A DNA stretch of 7,596 nt from Gammaproteobacteria bacterium (lineage in GTDB: Bacteria > Pseudomonadota > Gammaproteobacteria > UWMA-0217), in assembly GCA_027031685.1 (NCBI GenBank), contig JALVPS010000021.1:1-7596 (forward strand), written 5' to 3'. Position 1 is the stretch's first letter; every line of letters begins with the position of its first letter. The notes under the pieces are model-generated. The model had not been told where the DNA came from, searched no databases, and saw only the letters and a list, made by a program, of their open reading frames with translations. Below, one piece after another: positions 1 to 6,827 of this stretch. Made by a program: the position numbers and the translations under genes.

Positions 1-323
1 ACATCCTGGAGGAGATCGTGGGCGAGTTCACCTCCTCCAACGTCCCCTCGGAGGACATCCATCCGCAGCCGGACGGCAGCTACATCGTGGACGGCGGCAT
101 CGGCATCCGCGACCTCAACCGCGCCTTGGGCATCGACCTGCCCACCCAGGGCGCGCGCACCCTCAACGGGCTGATCCTGGAATACCTGGAGTCCATCCCG
201 GACCCGGGCACCGGGCTCAAGATCAACGGCTACCCCATGGAGGTGGTCAAGGTGAGCGACAACCGGGTACGCTCGGTGCGCCTCTACCCGCAACTGCGCC
301 AGGGCGGCGCGGCGACCGGCTGA
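1..323 (+). CDS. HlyC/CorC-family transporter, C-terminal part only (5' end outside window)
   Basis: Partial gene; reading from base 3 gives about 106 residues ending in TGA at 321-323. The visible part matches the transporter-associated CorC/HlyC domain that follows the DUF21 membrane region and CBS pair in this family. It shows the acidic start ILEEIVGEF, the GIRDLNRALGIDLP stretch, and the LNGLILEYLESIPDPG motif followed by a short beta segment carrying GYPMEVVKV. Family members of the YfjD/CorB type are inner-membrane proteins linked to Mg2+/Co2+ resistance or efflux; the small C-terminal domain is cytoplasmic. The membrane and CBS domains lie upstream of the window, so the exact subfamily and ion are not determinable. 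Only one base separates its stop from the radA start, so the two are probably co-transcribed. The domain assignment is quite secure; the substrate is not. Confidence 0.88.
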   Translation, partial: ILEEIVGEFTSSNVPSEDIHPQPDGSYIVDGGIGIRDLNRALGIDLPTQGARTLNGLILEYLESIPDPGTGLKINGYPMEVVKVSDNRVRSVRLYPQLRQGGAATG

Positions 324-324
324 C

Positions 325-1686
325 ATGGCCGCCCGACCGCGCGCCCGCTACCGCTGCCGCGCCTGCGGCGCCATGCAGCCCAAGTGGGCCGGCCAGTGCC
401 CGGACTGCGGCGAGTGGAACACGCTGGAGGAGGAGACCGCCACGCCCGCCTCCGGCGGCACGGCGCGCGGCGGCTTCACCGGCCTGGCCAGCGCCGAGGT
501 GCAGACCCTGGGCGAGGTGGCGCTCACCGACACGCCGCGCTTCGGCAGCGGCCTGTCGGAGCTGGACCGGGTGCTGGGCGGCGGCATCGTACCCGGCTCG
601 GTCATCCTGCTGGGCGGCGACCCGGGCATCGGCAAGTCCACCCTGCTGCTGCAGAGCCTGGCGCGCCTGCCGCAGGTGCCGTCGCTGTATGTCACCGGCG
701 AGGAGTCGGCCCAGCAGGTGCGCCTGCGCGCCGCGCGTCTGGCCCTGCCCGCCGACCACCTGCGCCTGCTCACCGAGACCTGCGTGGAGACCATCGTCGC
801 CACCGCCCTGGCACAGCGCCCGCGCCTACTGGTCATCGACTCCATCCAGACCCTGTTCACCCAGCAGCTGCAGTCCGCCCCCGGCGCCGTGGCCCAGGTG
901 CGCGAGAGCGCCGCCCAGCTGGTGCGCCTGGCCAAGCAGCACCACATCGCCGTGTTCATCGTCGGCCACGTCACCAAGGAGGGCACCCTGGCTGGGCCGC
1001 GCGTGTTGGAGCACATGGTGGACACGGTGCTCTATTTCGAGGGCGAGCCGAGCGGCCGCTACCGCGTGCTGCGCGCCGTCAAGAACCGCTTCGGGGCGGT
1101 CAACGAGCTGGGCATCTTCGCCATGACCGAGCAGGGCCTGAAGCCGGTCAGCAACCCCTCGGCCATCTTCCTGTCGCGCCATGACCAGCCGACCCCCGGC
1201 AGCGTGGTGATGGTCACCAATGAGGGCACCCGCCCGCTGCTGGTGGAGGTGCAGGCGCTGGTGGCCGAGACCCACGCCAGCCAGCCGCGCCGGGTTACCG
1301 TGGGGCTGGAGCAGAACCGGCTGGTCATGCTGCTGGCCGTGCTGCAGCGCCACGCCGGGGTGGTGATGTACGACCAGGACGTGTTCATCAACGTGGTGGG
1401 CGGCGTGCGCATCGGCGAGACGGCGGCCGACCTGCCGGTGCTGGTGGCGGCCCTGTCCAGCCTGCGCGACCGGCCCGTGGCCCGGGACGTGGTGGTGTTC
1501 GGCGAGGTGGGGCTGGCGGGCGAGATCCGCCCCGTGGCCAACGGCCAGGAGCGCCTGCGCGAGGCCGCCAAGCACGGCTTCCGCCAGGCCTGGATCCCGG
1601 CCGCCAACGCCCCCCGCAAGCCCATCGACGGCCTCGCCGTGCACCCGCTGCGCCACATCGGCGATCTCATGGAACTGGAACTGTGA
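325..1686 (+). CDS. radA: DNA repair protein RadA (Sms), branch-migration ATPase
   Basis: Complete 453-residue protein, close to the usual RadA length of 450-460. RadA is a RecA-like, DnaB-type hexameric ATPase that drives branch migration of recombination intermediates in the cytoplasm. Visible parts in order: a four-cysteine zinc finger (C11, C14, C25, C28); a Walker A loop GDPGIGKS at about 98-105 (K104); a Walker B strand LLVIDSIQ at about 168-175 (D172); the RadA-specific KNRFG motif at 253-257; and a C-terminal Lon-protease-like domain from about 270, with the conserved GEVGLAGEIRPV segment near 393-404. All key motifs are intact. The ATG at 325 is chosen because it places the zinc finger at the usual distance from the N-terminus. 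No good Shine-Dalgarno is seen before it, so translation is probably coupled to the preceding transporter gene. It ends 50 bp before ribF. Confidence 0.97.
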   Translation: MAARPRARYRCRACGAMQPKWAGQCPDCGEWNTLEEETATPASGGTARGGFTGLASAEVQTLGEVALTDTPRFGSGLSELDRVLGGGIVPGSVILLGGDPGIGKSTLLLQSLARLPQVPSLYVTGEESAQQVRLRAARLALPADHLRLLTETCVETIVATALAQRPRLLVIDSIQTLFTQQLQSAPGAVAQVRESAAQLVRLAKQHHIAVFIVGHVTKEGTLAGPRVLEHMVDTVLYFEGEPSGRYRVLRAVKNRFGAVNELGIFAMTEQGLKPVSNPSAIFLSRHDQPTPGSVVMVTNEGTRPLLVEVQALVAETHASQPRRVTVGLEQNRLVMLLAVLQRHAGVVMYDQDVFINVVGGVRIGETAADLPVLVAALSSLRDRPVARDVVVFGEVGLAGEIRPVANGQERLREAAKHGFRQAWIPAANAPRKPIDGLAVHPLRHIGDLMELEL

Positions 1687-1701
1687 ACGGCGCCGGCGCG
1701 C

Positions 1702-1707
1702 TATAAT
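1702..1707 (+). promoter_or_regulatory. Candidate -10 box (TATAAT) for the ribF-ileS-lspA-fkpB operon
   Basis: A perfect TATAAT stands alone in very GC-rich DNA, just after the radA stop and 29 bp before the ribF start codon. The -35 side is poor: the best match at fair spacing is CTGTGA at 1681-1686, overlapping the radA stop, with a 15-bp spacer and only three matching positions. Expected transcription start is around 1713-1716, giving a very short leader. This is inferred from sequence only; an activator or tolerance of the weak -35 would be needed. Confidence 0.6.
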
Positions 1708-1731
1708 GTGCCGCTTTTGAATCTGCGGCAC
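1708..1731 (+). promoter_or_regulatory. Inverted repeat / hairpin directly before the ribF start codon
   Basis: GTGCCGC at 1708-1714 and GCGGCAC at 1725-1731 are perfect 7-bp complementary arms around a 10-base loop (ttttgaatct). The right arm ends five bases before the ribF ATG and occupies the place where a ribosome binding site should be; no other Shine-Dalgarno is visible. Only a short TTT follows, so it is a poor intrinsic terminator. It abuts the TATAAT box, so a transcript from that box would start inside the left arm or loop and lose most of the stem, while read-through RNA from radA would carry the full hairpin. Function is inferred. Confidence 0.45.
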
Positions 1732-1736
1732 CTTTG

Positions 1737-2678
1737 ATGGAACTCATCCGCGGCCTGCACAACCTGCGTCCCCGCCACCGGGGCTGCGTGGCCACCATCG
1801 GCAATTTCGACGGCCTGCACCGTGGCCATCGCGCCGTCATCGGCCAGCTGCAACGCGCCGCCGAGGCGCACGGCCTGCCCGGCACGCTGATCACTTTCGA
1901 GCCGCTGCCCCTGGAGTACTTCCTGGGCGAGCGCGCCCCCAGCCGCCTCAGCCGGCTGCGCGACAAGGTGACCCTGCTGCGCGCGCTGGGCGTGGAGCGG
2001 CTGCTGGTGCTGCCCTTCGACCGCCGCCTGGCGGAGATGCCGGCCGAGGACTTCGTGCGCCGCGTGCTGGTGGAGGGGCTGGGCGTGCGCCACCTGGTGG
2101 TGGGCGACGACTTCCGCTTCGGCAAGGGCCGCAGCGGCGACTTCGCCCTGCTGCGGCGCGCCGGCGCGGCGCACGGCTTCAGCGTGGAGGATACCGAGAC
2201 GCTGGCCGACGCCGGGGGGCGCATCAGCTCCACGCGGGTGCGGGCGGCCTTGGCGGCGGGCGACTTCGCCGCCGTGCAGGCCATGCTGGGCCGGCCCTAC
2301 ACCATGGGCGGGCACGTCATCCATGGCGACAAGCGCGGCCGGCAGATCGGCTTCCACACCGCCAACATCCGCGTCGGGCGGCGCGTCTCGCCGCTGCGCG
2401 GGGTGTACGCGGTGACCGTGGAAGGCGCCGCCGACGCGCCCCTGCCGGGCGTGTGCAACATCGGCCGGCGCCCCACCATCGGCGGCGACAGCTTCCTGCT
2501 CGAGGTGCACCTGCTGGACTTCGACGGCGACCTGTACGGCCGCCACCTGGAGGTGCACTTCCGCCACCACCTGCGCGGCGAGCGCAAGTTCGAATCGCTG
2601 GACGCGCTGGTGGCGCAGATCCACCGCGACGTGGCGGCGGCCCGAGAATTCTTCCGAGGAAACCCCGACCGTGGCTGA
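1737..2678 (+). CDS. ribF: Bifunctional riboflavin kinase / FAD synthetase RibF
   Basis: 313 residues from the ATG at 1737; an in-frame TTG directly before it at 1734 is an unlikely start. The enzyme phosphorylates riboflavin to FMN and adenylylates FMN to FAD in the cytoplasm. The N-terminal adenylyltransferase half (about 1-180) has the nucleotidyl-transferase motif GNFDGLHRGH at 22-31 and ISSTRVR at 163-169. The C-terminal kinase half has GRPY, HGDKRGRQIGF, NIGRRPT and the catalytic-type Glu in LLEVHLLDF (E256). One oddity: the normally near-invariant PTAN motif reads HTAN, with His207 (CAC at 2355-2357) where proline is expected. T208 and N210, the residues that contact ATP and Mg, are kept. 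First gene of the overlapping operon; its end overlaps ileS by 8 bp. The family call is secure. Confidence 0.96.
   Translation: MELIRGLHNLRPRHRGCVATIGNFDGLHRGHRAVIGQLQRAAEAHGLPGTLITFEPLPLEYFLGERAPSRLSRLRDKVTLLRALGVERLLVLPFDRRLAEMPAEDFVRRVLVEGLGVRHLVVGDDFRFGKGRSGDFALLRRAGAAHGFSVEDTETLADAGGRISSTRVRAALAAGDFAAVQAMLGRPYTMGGHVIHGDKRGRQIGFHTANIRVGRRVSPLRGVYAVTVEGAADAPLPGVCNIGRRPTIGGDSFLLEVHLLDFDGDLYGRHLEVHFRHHLRGERKFESLDALVAQIHRDVAAAREFFRGNPDRG
2656..2660 (+). promoter_or_regulatory. Ribosome binding site for ileS
   Basis: GAGGA inside the last codons of ribF, ten bases before the GTG at 2671. It supports the GTG start, which also gives the usual IleRS N-terminus with the DYKHTLNLP stretch. Confidence 0.6.
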
Positions 2679-5496
2679 CTACAAACACACCCTCAACCTG
2701 CCCCAGACCGATTTCCCCATGCGCGGCAACCTGGCCAGGCGCGAGCCGGACATGCTGGCCGAGTGGGAGCGGGCGCGGCGCTACGAGGCGCTGCGCCGCC
2801 ACTGCGCCGGCCGGCCCAAGTTCATCCTCCATGACGGCCCGCCCTACGCCAACGGCGACATCCACATCGGCCACGCCGTGAACAAGATCCTCAAGGACAT
2901 GATCGTGCGCGCGCGCACCCTGAGCGGCTTCGACGCGCCCTACGTGCCGGGCTGGGACTGCCACGGCCTGCCCATCGAGCTGCGCGTGGAGCAGCAGATC
3001 GGCAAGGCCGGCAAGGACGTGGACCCGGCCACCTTCCGTCGCCACTGCCGCCAGTACGCCGCCGAGCAGGTGGACGGCCAGCGGCGCGACTTCCGCCGCC
3101 TGGGGGTGCTGGGCGACTGGGAACACCCCTACCTGACCATGGACTTCCGCACCGAGGCGGAGATCATCCGCGCCCTGGGGGTCATCATCGAGCGCGGCCA
3201 CCTGGTGAAGGGTGAGAAGCCGGTGCACTGGTGCGTGGACTGCGGCTCGGCCCTGGCCGAGGCGGAGGTGGAGTACGAGGACAAGGTGTCCTGGGCCATC
3301 GACGTCAAGTTCGAGGTGACCGACCCGGCCGAGCTGGAGGCGCGCTGCCACCGCGTGGCGGACGACCTGGGCACGGGGCCGGTGTCCATCGTCATCTGGA
3401 CCACCACCCCGTGGACCCTGCCCGCCAACCAGGCCGTGGCCCTGCACCCGGACCTGGAGTACGTGCTGCTGCAGGCCGGCGACGAGCGGCTGCTGGTGGC
3501 CAGCGACCTGCGCGAGGCGGCCCTGGCGCGCTGGGACGTGGGCGAGTTCCGCATCGTCGGCACCTGCCGCGGCGCCGAGCTGGAGGGCCTGCAGCTGCAC
3601 CACCCCTTCTACGAGCGCATCGTGCCGGTCATCCTGGGCGCCCACGTCACCACCGAGGGCGGCACCGGCGCCGTGCACACCGCCCCCGGCCACGGCCAGG
3701 AGGACTACCTGGTGGGCCAGCAGTACGGCCTGCCGGTGGACAACCCGGTGGGGCCGGACGGGCGCTTCCTGCCCGACACGCCGCTGTTCGCCGGCGAGTC
3801 GGTGCACGAGGCCAACGGCCACGTCCTCGAGGTGCTGCGCGAGCGCGGCGCGCTGCTGGCGGCCGACAAGCTCAAACACAGCTACCCGCATTGCTGGCGG
3901 CACAAGACGCCCATCATCTTCCGCGCCACCCCGCAGTGGTTCATCAGCATGGACGCCAGAGACCTGCGCGCCGCCGCCCTGCGCGAGATCGAGCGCGTCG
4001 CCTGGCATCCCGACTGGGGCCAGGCGCGCATCCGCGGCATGGTGCAGAACCGTCCCGACTGGTGCATCTCGCGCCAGCGCAACTGGGGCGTGCCCATCCC
4101 CCTGTTCGTGCACCGCGAGAGCGGCGCCCTGCACCCGGACACCCCCCGCCTCATCGAGGCCGTGGCCCGGCGCGTGGAGGAGCGCGGCATCGAGGCCTGG
4201 TTCGAGCTGGACCCGGCCGAGCTGCTGGGCGCGGAGGCCGCCGACTACGAAAAGACGCGCGACACCCTGGACGTGTGGTTCGACTCCGGCGTCACCCACC
4301 ACGCCGTGCTGCGCCAGCGCCCCGAGCTGGCCTTCCCGGCCGACCTGTACCTGGAGGGCTCCGACCAGCACCGCGGCTGGTTCCAGTCCTCCCTGCTCAC
4401 CTCGGTGGCCATGCACGACACCGCCCCCTACCGGGCCGTGCTCACCCACGGCTTCACGGTGGACGCCAAGGGGCAGAAGATGTCCAAGTCGCGCGGCAAC
4501 GTCATCGCCCCGCAGAAGGTCATCAAGACCCTCGGCGCCGACATCCTGCGCCTGTGGGTGGCCTCCTGCGACACCAGCCGCGAGATGACCGTCTCCGACG
4601 AGATCCTGAAGCGCATGGCCGACGCCTACCGGCGCGTCCGCAACACGGCCCGCTTCCTGCTCGCCAACCTCAACGGCTTCGACCCGGCCCGCCGCGCCGT
4701 GCCCACCGGCGAGATGGTGGCCCTGGACCGCTGGATCGTCGGCCACGCCCACGCCCTGCAGCAGCGCATCCTGGCGCACTACGACGGCTACCAGTTCCAC
4801 CACATCCACCACGAGCTGCTCAACTTCTGCACCGTGGAGCTGGGCGCCTTCTACCTGGACGTCATCAAGGACCGCCAGTACACCACCCCGGCCGACAGCC
4901 ACGCCCGCCGCTCCACGCAGACCGCCATGCACCACGTGCTGGAGGCCCTGGTGCGCTGGCTGGCGCCCATCCTGGCCTTCACCAGCGAGGAGATCTGGCG
5001 CCACATGCCCGGCGAGCGCGACGAGTCCGTGCTGTTCGCCCAGTGGTACGAGGGGCTGGCGCCGCTGGCCGCCGACGACCCCTTGGGCGAGGCCTTCTGG
5101 CAGCAGATCCTGGCCGTGCGCGAGGCCGTCAACCGCGTGCTGGAGCGGCTGCGCAACGACAAGGTGATCGGCGCCAACCTGGACGCCGAGGTGGACCTGT
5201 ACGCCGACGGCGACCTGCGCGGACATCTGGCCACCCTGGGCGACGAGCTGCGCTTCGTGCTCATCACCTCCGAGGCGCGCGTGCACCCGCTGGCCGAGGC
5301 GCCGGAAGGGGCCGAGCAGGCCACCCTGCCCGACGGCAGCCGCCTGGCCATCGCCGCCCGCGCCAGCGAACACCCCAAGTGCGTGCGCTGCTGGCACCAC
5401 CGGCCCGACGTCGGCCAGCACCCGGACCACCCCGAGCTGTGCGGCCGCTGCGTGGAGAACATCGAGGGCCAGGGGGAGACGCGCCGCTATGCTTAA
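2671..5496 (+). CDS. ileS: Isoleucine--tRNA ligase (IleRS)
   Basis: Complete 941-residue class I aminoacyl-tRNA synthetase, close to the E. coli length (938). It charges tRNA-Ile and edits mischarged valine in the cytoplasm. Visible in order: the HIGH signature at 65-68 (preceded by PPYANGDI); the GWDCHGLPIE segment; the CP1 editing domain with WTTTPWTLPAN at about 243-253 and GTGAVHTAPGHGQEDY at 331-346; the WFDSGV and GSDQHRGW segments of the catalytic core; KMSKS at 603-607; an alpha-helical anticodon-binding region; and a C-terminal zinc site with C904, C907, C924 and C927. All catalytic and editing motifs look intact. The layout is that of the bacterial, mupirocin-sensitive type with the C-terminal zinc ribbon. 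Start is GTG, overlapping ribF by 8 bp; the stop overlaps lspA by 8 bp. Nothing unusual was seen. Confidence 0.98.
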   Translation: MADYKHTLNLPQTDFPMRGNLARREPDMLAEWERARRYEALRRHCAGRPKFILHDGPPYANGDIHIGHAVNKILKDMIVRARTLSGFDAPYVPGWDCHGLPIELRVEQQIGKAGKDVDPATFRRHCRQYAAEQVDGQRRDFRRLGVLGDWEHPYLTMDFRTEAEIIRALGVIIERGHLVKGEKPVHWCVDCGSALAEAEVEYEDKVSWAIDVKFEVTDPAELEARCHRVADDLGTGPVSIVIWTTTPWTLPANQAVALHPDLEYVLLQAGDERLLVASDLREAALARWDVGEFRIVGTCRGAELEGLQLHHPFYERIVPVILGAHVTTEGGTGAVHTAPGHGQEDYLVGQQYGLPVDNPVGPDGRFLPDTPLFAGESVHEANGHVLEVLRERGALLAADKLKHSYPHCWRHKTPIIFRATPQWFISMDARDLRAAALREIERVAWHPDWGQARIRGMVQNRPDWCISRQRNWGVPIPLFVHRESGALHPDTPRLIEAVARRVEERGIEAWFELDPAELLGAEAADYEKTRDTLDVWFDSGVTHHAVLRQRPELAFPADLYLEGSDQHRGWFQSSLLTSVAMHDTAPYRAVLTHGFTVDAKGQKMSKSRGNVIAPQKVIKTLGADILRLWVASCDTSREMTVSDEILKRMADAYRRVRNTARFLLANLNGFDPARRAVPTGEMVALDRWIVGHAHALQQRILAHYDGYQFHHIHHELLNFCTVELGAFYLDVIKDRQYTTPADSHARRSTQTAMHHVLEALVRWLAPILAFTSEEIWRHMPGERDESVLFAQWYEGLAPLAADDPLGEAFWQQILAVREAVNRVLERLRNDKVIGANLDAEVDLYADGDLRGHLATLGDELRFVLITSEARVHPLAEAPEGAEQATLPDGSRLAIAARASEHPKCVRCWHHRPDVGQHPDHPELCGRCVENIEGQGETRRYA
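5471..5478 (+). promoter_or_regulatory. Ribosome binding site for lspA
   Basis: The purine run AGGGGGAG lies within the last codons of ileS, ten bases before the lspA ATG at 5489. It supports that start over any later one. Confidence 0.55.
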
Positions 5497-6025
5497 GTGG
5501 CTGTGGCTGAGCGGCCTGGTCATCGTCCTCGACCAGGCCAGCAAGCTGGCCGCGTTGGCCTGGCTCGCGCCGCACCAGCCCCACCCCGTGCTGCCCGGCC
5601 TCAACTTCACCCTCATGTTCAACGAGGGCGCCGCCTTCAGCTTCCTGAGCGGCGCCGGCGGCTGGCAGCGCTGGCTGTTCACCGCCCTGGCGCTGCTGGT
5701 GGCCGCCCTCATCATCGGCTGGCTGCGCGACCTCAAGCCGCAGCAGAAGATCAACGCCGCTGCCCTGGCCCTCATCCTGGGCGGCGCCCTGGGCAACGTC
5801 ATCGACCGCCTGCGCCTGGGCCACGTGGTGGACTTCATCGACGCCTGGTACCCCGCCGGCGGGCGCTGCCTGCCCCTGTTCACCCCCGTGCGCGCCGGCG
5901 ACCACCTCGGCTGTCACTGGCCCGCCTTCAACCTGGCCGACTCCGCCATCACCCTGGGGGCCGCCCTGCTCATCGGCCACGCGCTGTGGGAGGCCTTCCA
6001 CACCCGCCCGGGCGACTGCCGATGA
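5489..6025 (+). CDS. lspA: Lipoprotein signal peptidase (signal peptidase II)
   Basis: 178 residues. LspA is an inner-membrane aspartyl peptidase that removes the signal peptide from diacylglyceryl-prolipoproteins at the lipobox cysteine. Four membrane segments are visible: about 4-24, 60-80, 88-106 and 148-170. Conserved motifs: DQASK at 15-19, NEGAAFSFL at 45-53, GNVIDR at 102-107, HVVDFID at 112-118 and FNLADSAI at 147-154. The catalytic pair by family comparison is D115 and D151. These sit 36 residues apart; in the Pseudomonas aeruginosa enzyme (D124/D143) the distance is 19, so there is an insertion of about 17 residues near 122-142. It carries two cysteines (C127, C142) in a loop expected to face the periplasm. 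Otherwise typical in length and motifs. Overlaps ileS by 8 bp and fkpB by 4 bp (ATGA). Confidence 0.96.
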   Translation: MLKWLWLSGLVIVLDQASKLAALAWLAPHQPHPVLPGLNFTLMFNEGAAFSFLSGAGGWQRWLFTALALLVAALIIGWLRDLKPQQKINAAALALILGGALGNVIDRLRLGHVVDFIDAWYPAGGRCLPLFTPVRAGDHLGCHWPAFNLADSAITLGAALLIGHALWEAFHTRPGDCR

Positions 6026-6462
6026 GCGACGATCGCATCGACCTCGACAGCACCGTCACCTTCCACTTCACCCTCAGCCTGCCCGACGGCACCCTCGTCG
6101 ACCGCACCGAGCCCGGCCAGCCCCTCACCGTCACCCTCGGCGACGGCACCCTCATCGAAGGCCTGGAACACGCCCTGCTCGGCCTGCGCCCCGGCGACCG
6201 CCAGCGCATCATCATCCCCCCCGAAACCGGCTGGGGCCCGCGCGACCCCGCCCTCGTCCAGTGGCGTCCGCGCCGCGACTTCCCCGCCGACATGGACCTC
6301 GCCCCCGGCCTCATCCTCAGCTTCACCGCCCCCGACGGCCAGGAGATCCCCGCCGCCATCCTCGCCGTGGAAGACGACCGCGTGCAGGTGGACTACAACC
6401 ACCCCCTGGCCGGGCGGGACGTGGTGTTCGAGGTGGAAGTGGTGGCGGTGGAGCCGGGCTGA
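6022..6462 (+). CDS. fkpB: FKBP-type peptidyl-prolyl cis-trans isomerase, SlpA/FkpB type
   Basis: 146 residues, about the length of E. coli FkpB (149). No signal peptide, so cytoplasmic. The N-terminal FKBP half shows the beta strand VTFHFTLSLPDGTLVDRT, then GTLIEGLEHALLGLRPGD (42-59) and PPETGWGPRD (66-75). The insert-in-flap chaperone domain follows at roughly 76-130 with the SlyD/SlpA-type DYNHPLAG motif at 124-131, and the chain closes with a final FKBP strand. It lacks the His-rich metal tail of SlyD, which favours FkpB/SlpA. The ATG overlaps the lspA stop (ATGA), so it is the fourth gene of the coupled operon. In many Gammaproteobacteria the next gene is ispH; here it is not. The start could only be moved downstream, and the chosen one fits the family. 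Confidence 0.94.
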   Translation: MSDDRIDLDSTVTFHFTLSLPDGTLVDRTEPGQPLTVTLGDGTLIEGLEHALLGLRPGDRQRIIIPPETGWGPRDPALVQWRPRRDFPADMDLAPGLILSFTAPDGQEIPAAILAVEDDRVQVDYNHPLAGRDVVFEVEVVAVEPG

Positions 6463-6488
6463 GAGGCAGGCAACAGAATAGTCTCAGC

Positions 6489-6516
6489 TTGCGAATATGG
6501 TGCTTGACACCATATT
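6489..6516 (+). promoter_or_regulatory. Candidate promoter of the TumE/TumA-like cassette
   Basis: TTGCGA at 6489-6494 and CATATT at 6511-6516 are separated by 16 bp; each matches four of six consensus positions. Transcription would then begin near 6523, leaving about 17 bases before the toxin ATG. The palindrome at 6493-6517 would lie across the -35 to -10 region, as expected for autorepression. A perfect TTGACA at 6504-6509 is also present but has no acceptable -10 box at normal spacing. Inference only. Confidence 0.35.
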
Positions 6517-6517
6517 C
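6493..6517. repeat. Perfect 10-bp inverted repeat (possible operator or REP-like element)
   Basis: GAATATGGTG at 6493-6502 and CACCATATTC at 6508-6517 are perfect complementary arms around a 5-base centre (CTTGA). It lies in the 77-bp gap between fkpB and the toxin-like gene and is far more AT-rich than its surroundings. No T-run follows, so it is not an ordinary intrinsic terminator. Two readings fit: a dimer-binding operator for the winged-helix protein downstream, or a short mobile palindrome of the GGTG...CACC type. It occurs once in this window, so repetition cannot be judged here. Confidence 0.7.
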
Positions 6518-6539
6518 CGGTCAGTCCACCCTCATACAC

Positions 6540-6827
6540 ATGAATCGGGCCAAGCGAATCTTCCACGTGAAGCGACGTTTCCGCCGAGGGCTGATCGAGA
6601 TCATTATCTGGCAGGTGCCCACACCCGTACCCCCTGCGGAACATCCTTACAAATACCGTATGGTGTATATCGTTAACGGAGAACGCGTGGTTGGGTATGA
6701 CAACGAGCGTGGCAAGGGAGACCATCGGCACCCGCGGGGAAGCGAATTCCCGTACCCCTTTTCCGACCCGCAACAGTTGATCGATGATTTCATGGCCGAT
6801 GTCGAGGAGGCCGACAGCGATGAGTGA
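6540..6827 (+). CDS. TumE-family (DUF6516-like) putative toxin of a toxin-antitoxin pair
   Basis: 95 residues from the ATG at 6540. A GTG at 6567 is an alternative start but would remove the first conserved strand. The protein resembles the small TumE/DUF6516 family by recall: a basic N-terminus, the strand LIEIIIWQVPTPVP (18-31), HPYKYRMVYIVNG (35-47), and the family hallmark YDNERGKGDHRH (53-64), followed by PYPF and a helical acidic tail. The histidine- and charge-rich hallmark is a plausible active or nucleic-acid-binding site, but the activity is not known to me. The gene overlaps the next one by 8 bp, the usual toxin-first pairing with an HTH partner. Base composition is about 55% GC by hand count against 70-78% in its neighbours, pointing to recent acquisition. 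No clear Shine-Dalgarno is visible before the ATG. Confidence 0.8.
   Translation: MNRAKRIFHVKRRFRRGLIEIIIWQVPTPVPPAEHPYKYRMVYIVNGERVVGYDNERGKGDHRHPRGSEFPYPFSDPQQLIDDFMADVEEADSDE
6804..6810 (+). promoter_or_regulatory. Ribosome binding site for the antitoxin-like gene
   Basis: GAGGAGG lies near the end of the toxin gene, nine bases before the ATG at 6820. It decides the start: an upstream in-frame ATG at 6784 would give a longer N-terminus that lacks such a site and is only a shadow of the toxin frame. The site is much stronger than anything before the toxin ATG, which would favour excess antitoxin. Confidence 0.7.

Noticed and set aside
1690..1699. A 10-bp palindrome GCGCCGGCGC after the radA stop, considered as a radA terminator
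   Set aside because: It has no loop and no T-run, and such GC palindromes are expected by chance in this composition.
826..1731. A - strand open frame opposite radA
   Set aside because: The translation is His/Gln/Ala/Gly-rich and without motifs; radA on the other strand is complete and conserved.
3231..5510. A long + strand frame overlapping ileS (about 759 codons)
   Set aside because: It is an Arg/Pro/Gly/Ala-rich out-of-frame shadow of ileS with no family features.
2317..5883. A 3.5-kb uninterrupted open frame on the - strand opposite ileS (about 1188 codons)
   Set aside because: It lies antisense to ileS, whose motifs are all intact. Its translation is low-complexity (His/Val/Gly/Ala/Gln-rich) with no recognisable domain, as expected when stop codons are rare in GC-rich DNA.
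6504..6532. TTGACA at 6504-6509 as the -35 box of the toxin gene
   Set aside because: At 16-18 bp spacing the sequence is GC-rich (around CACCCT) with no resemblance to a -10 box. The hexamer is explained by the palindrome's centre and right arm.
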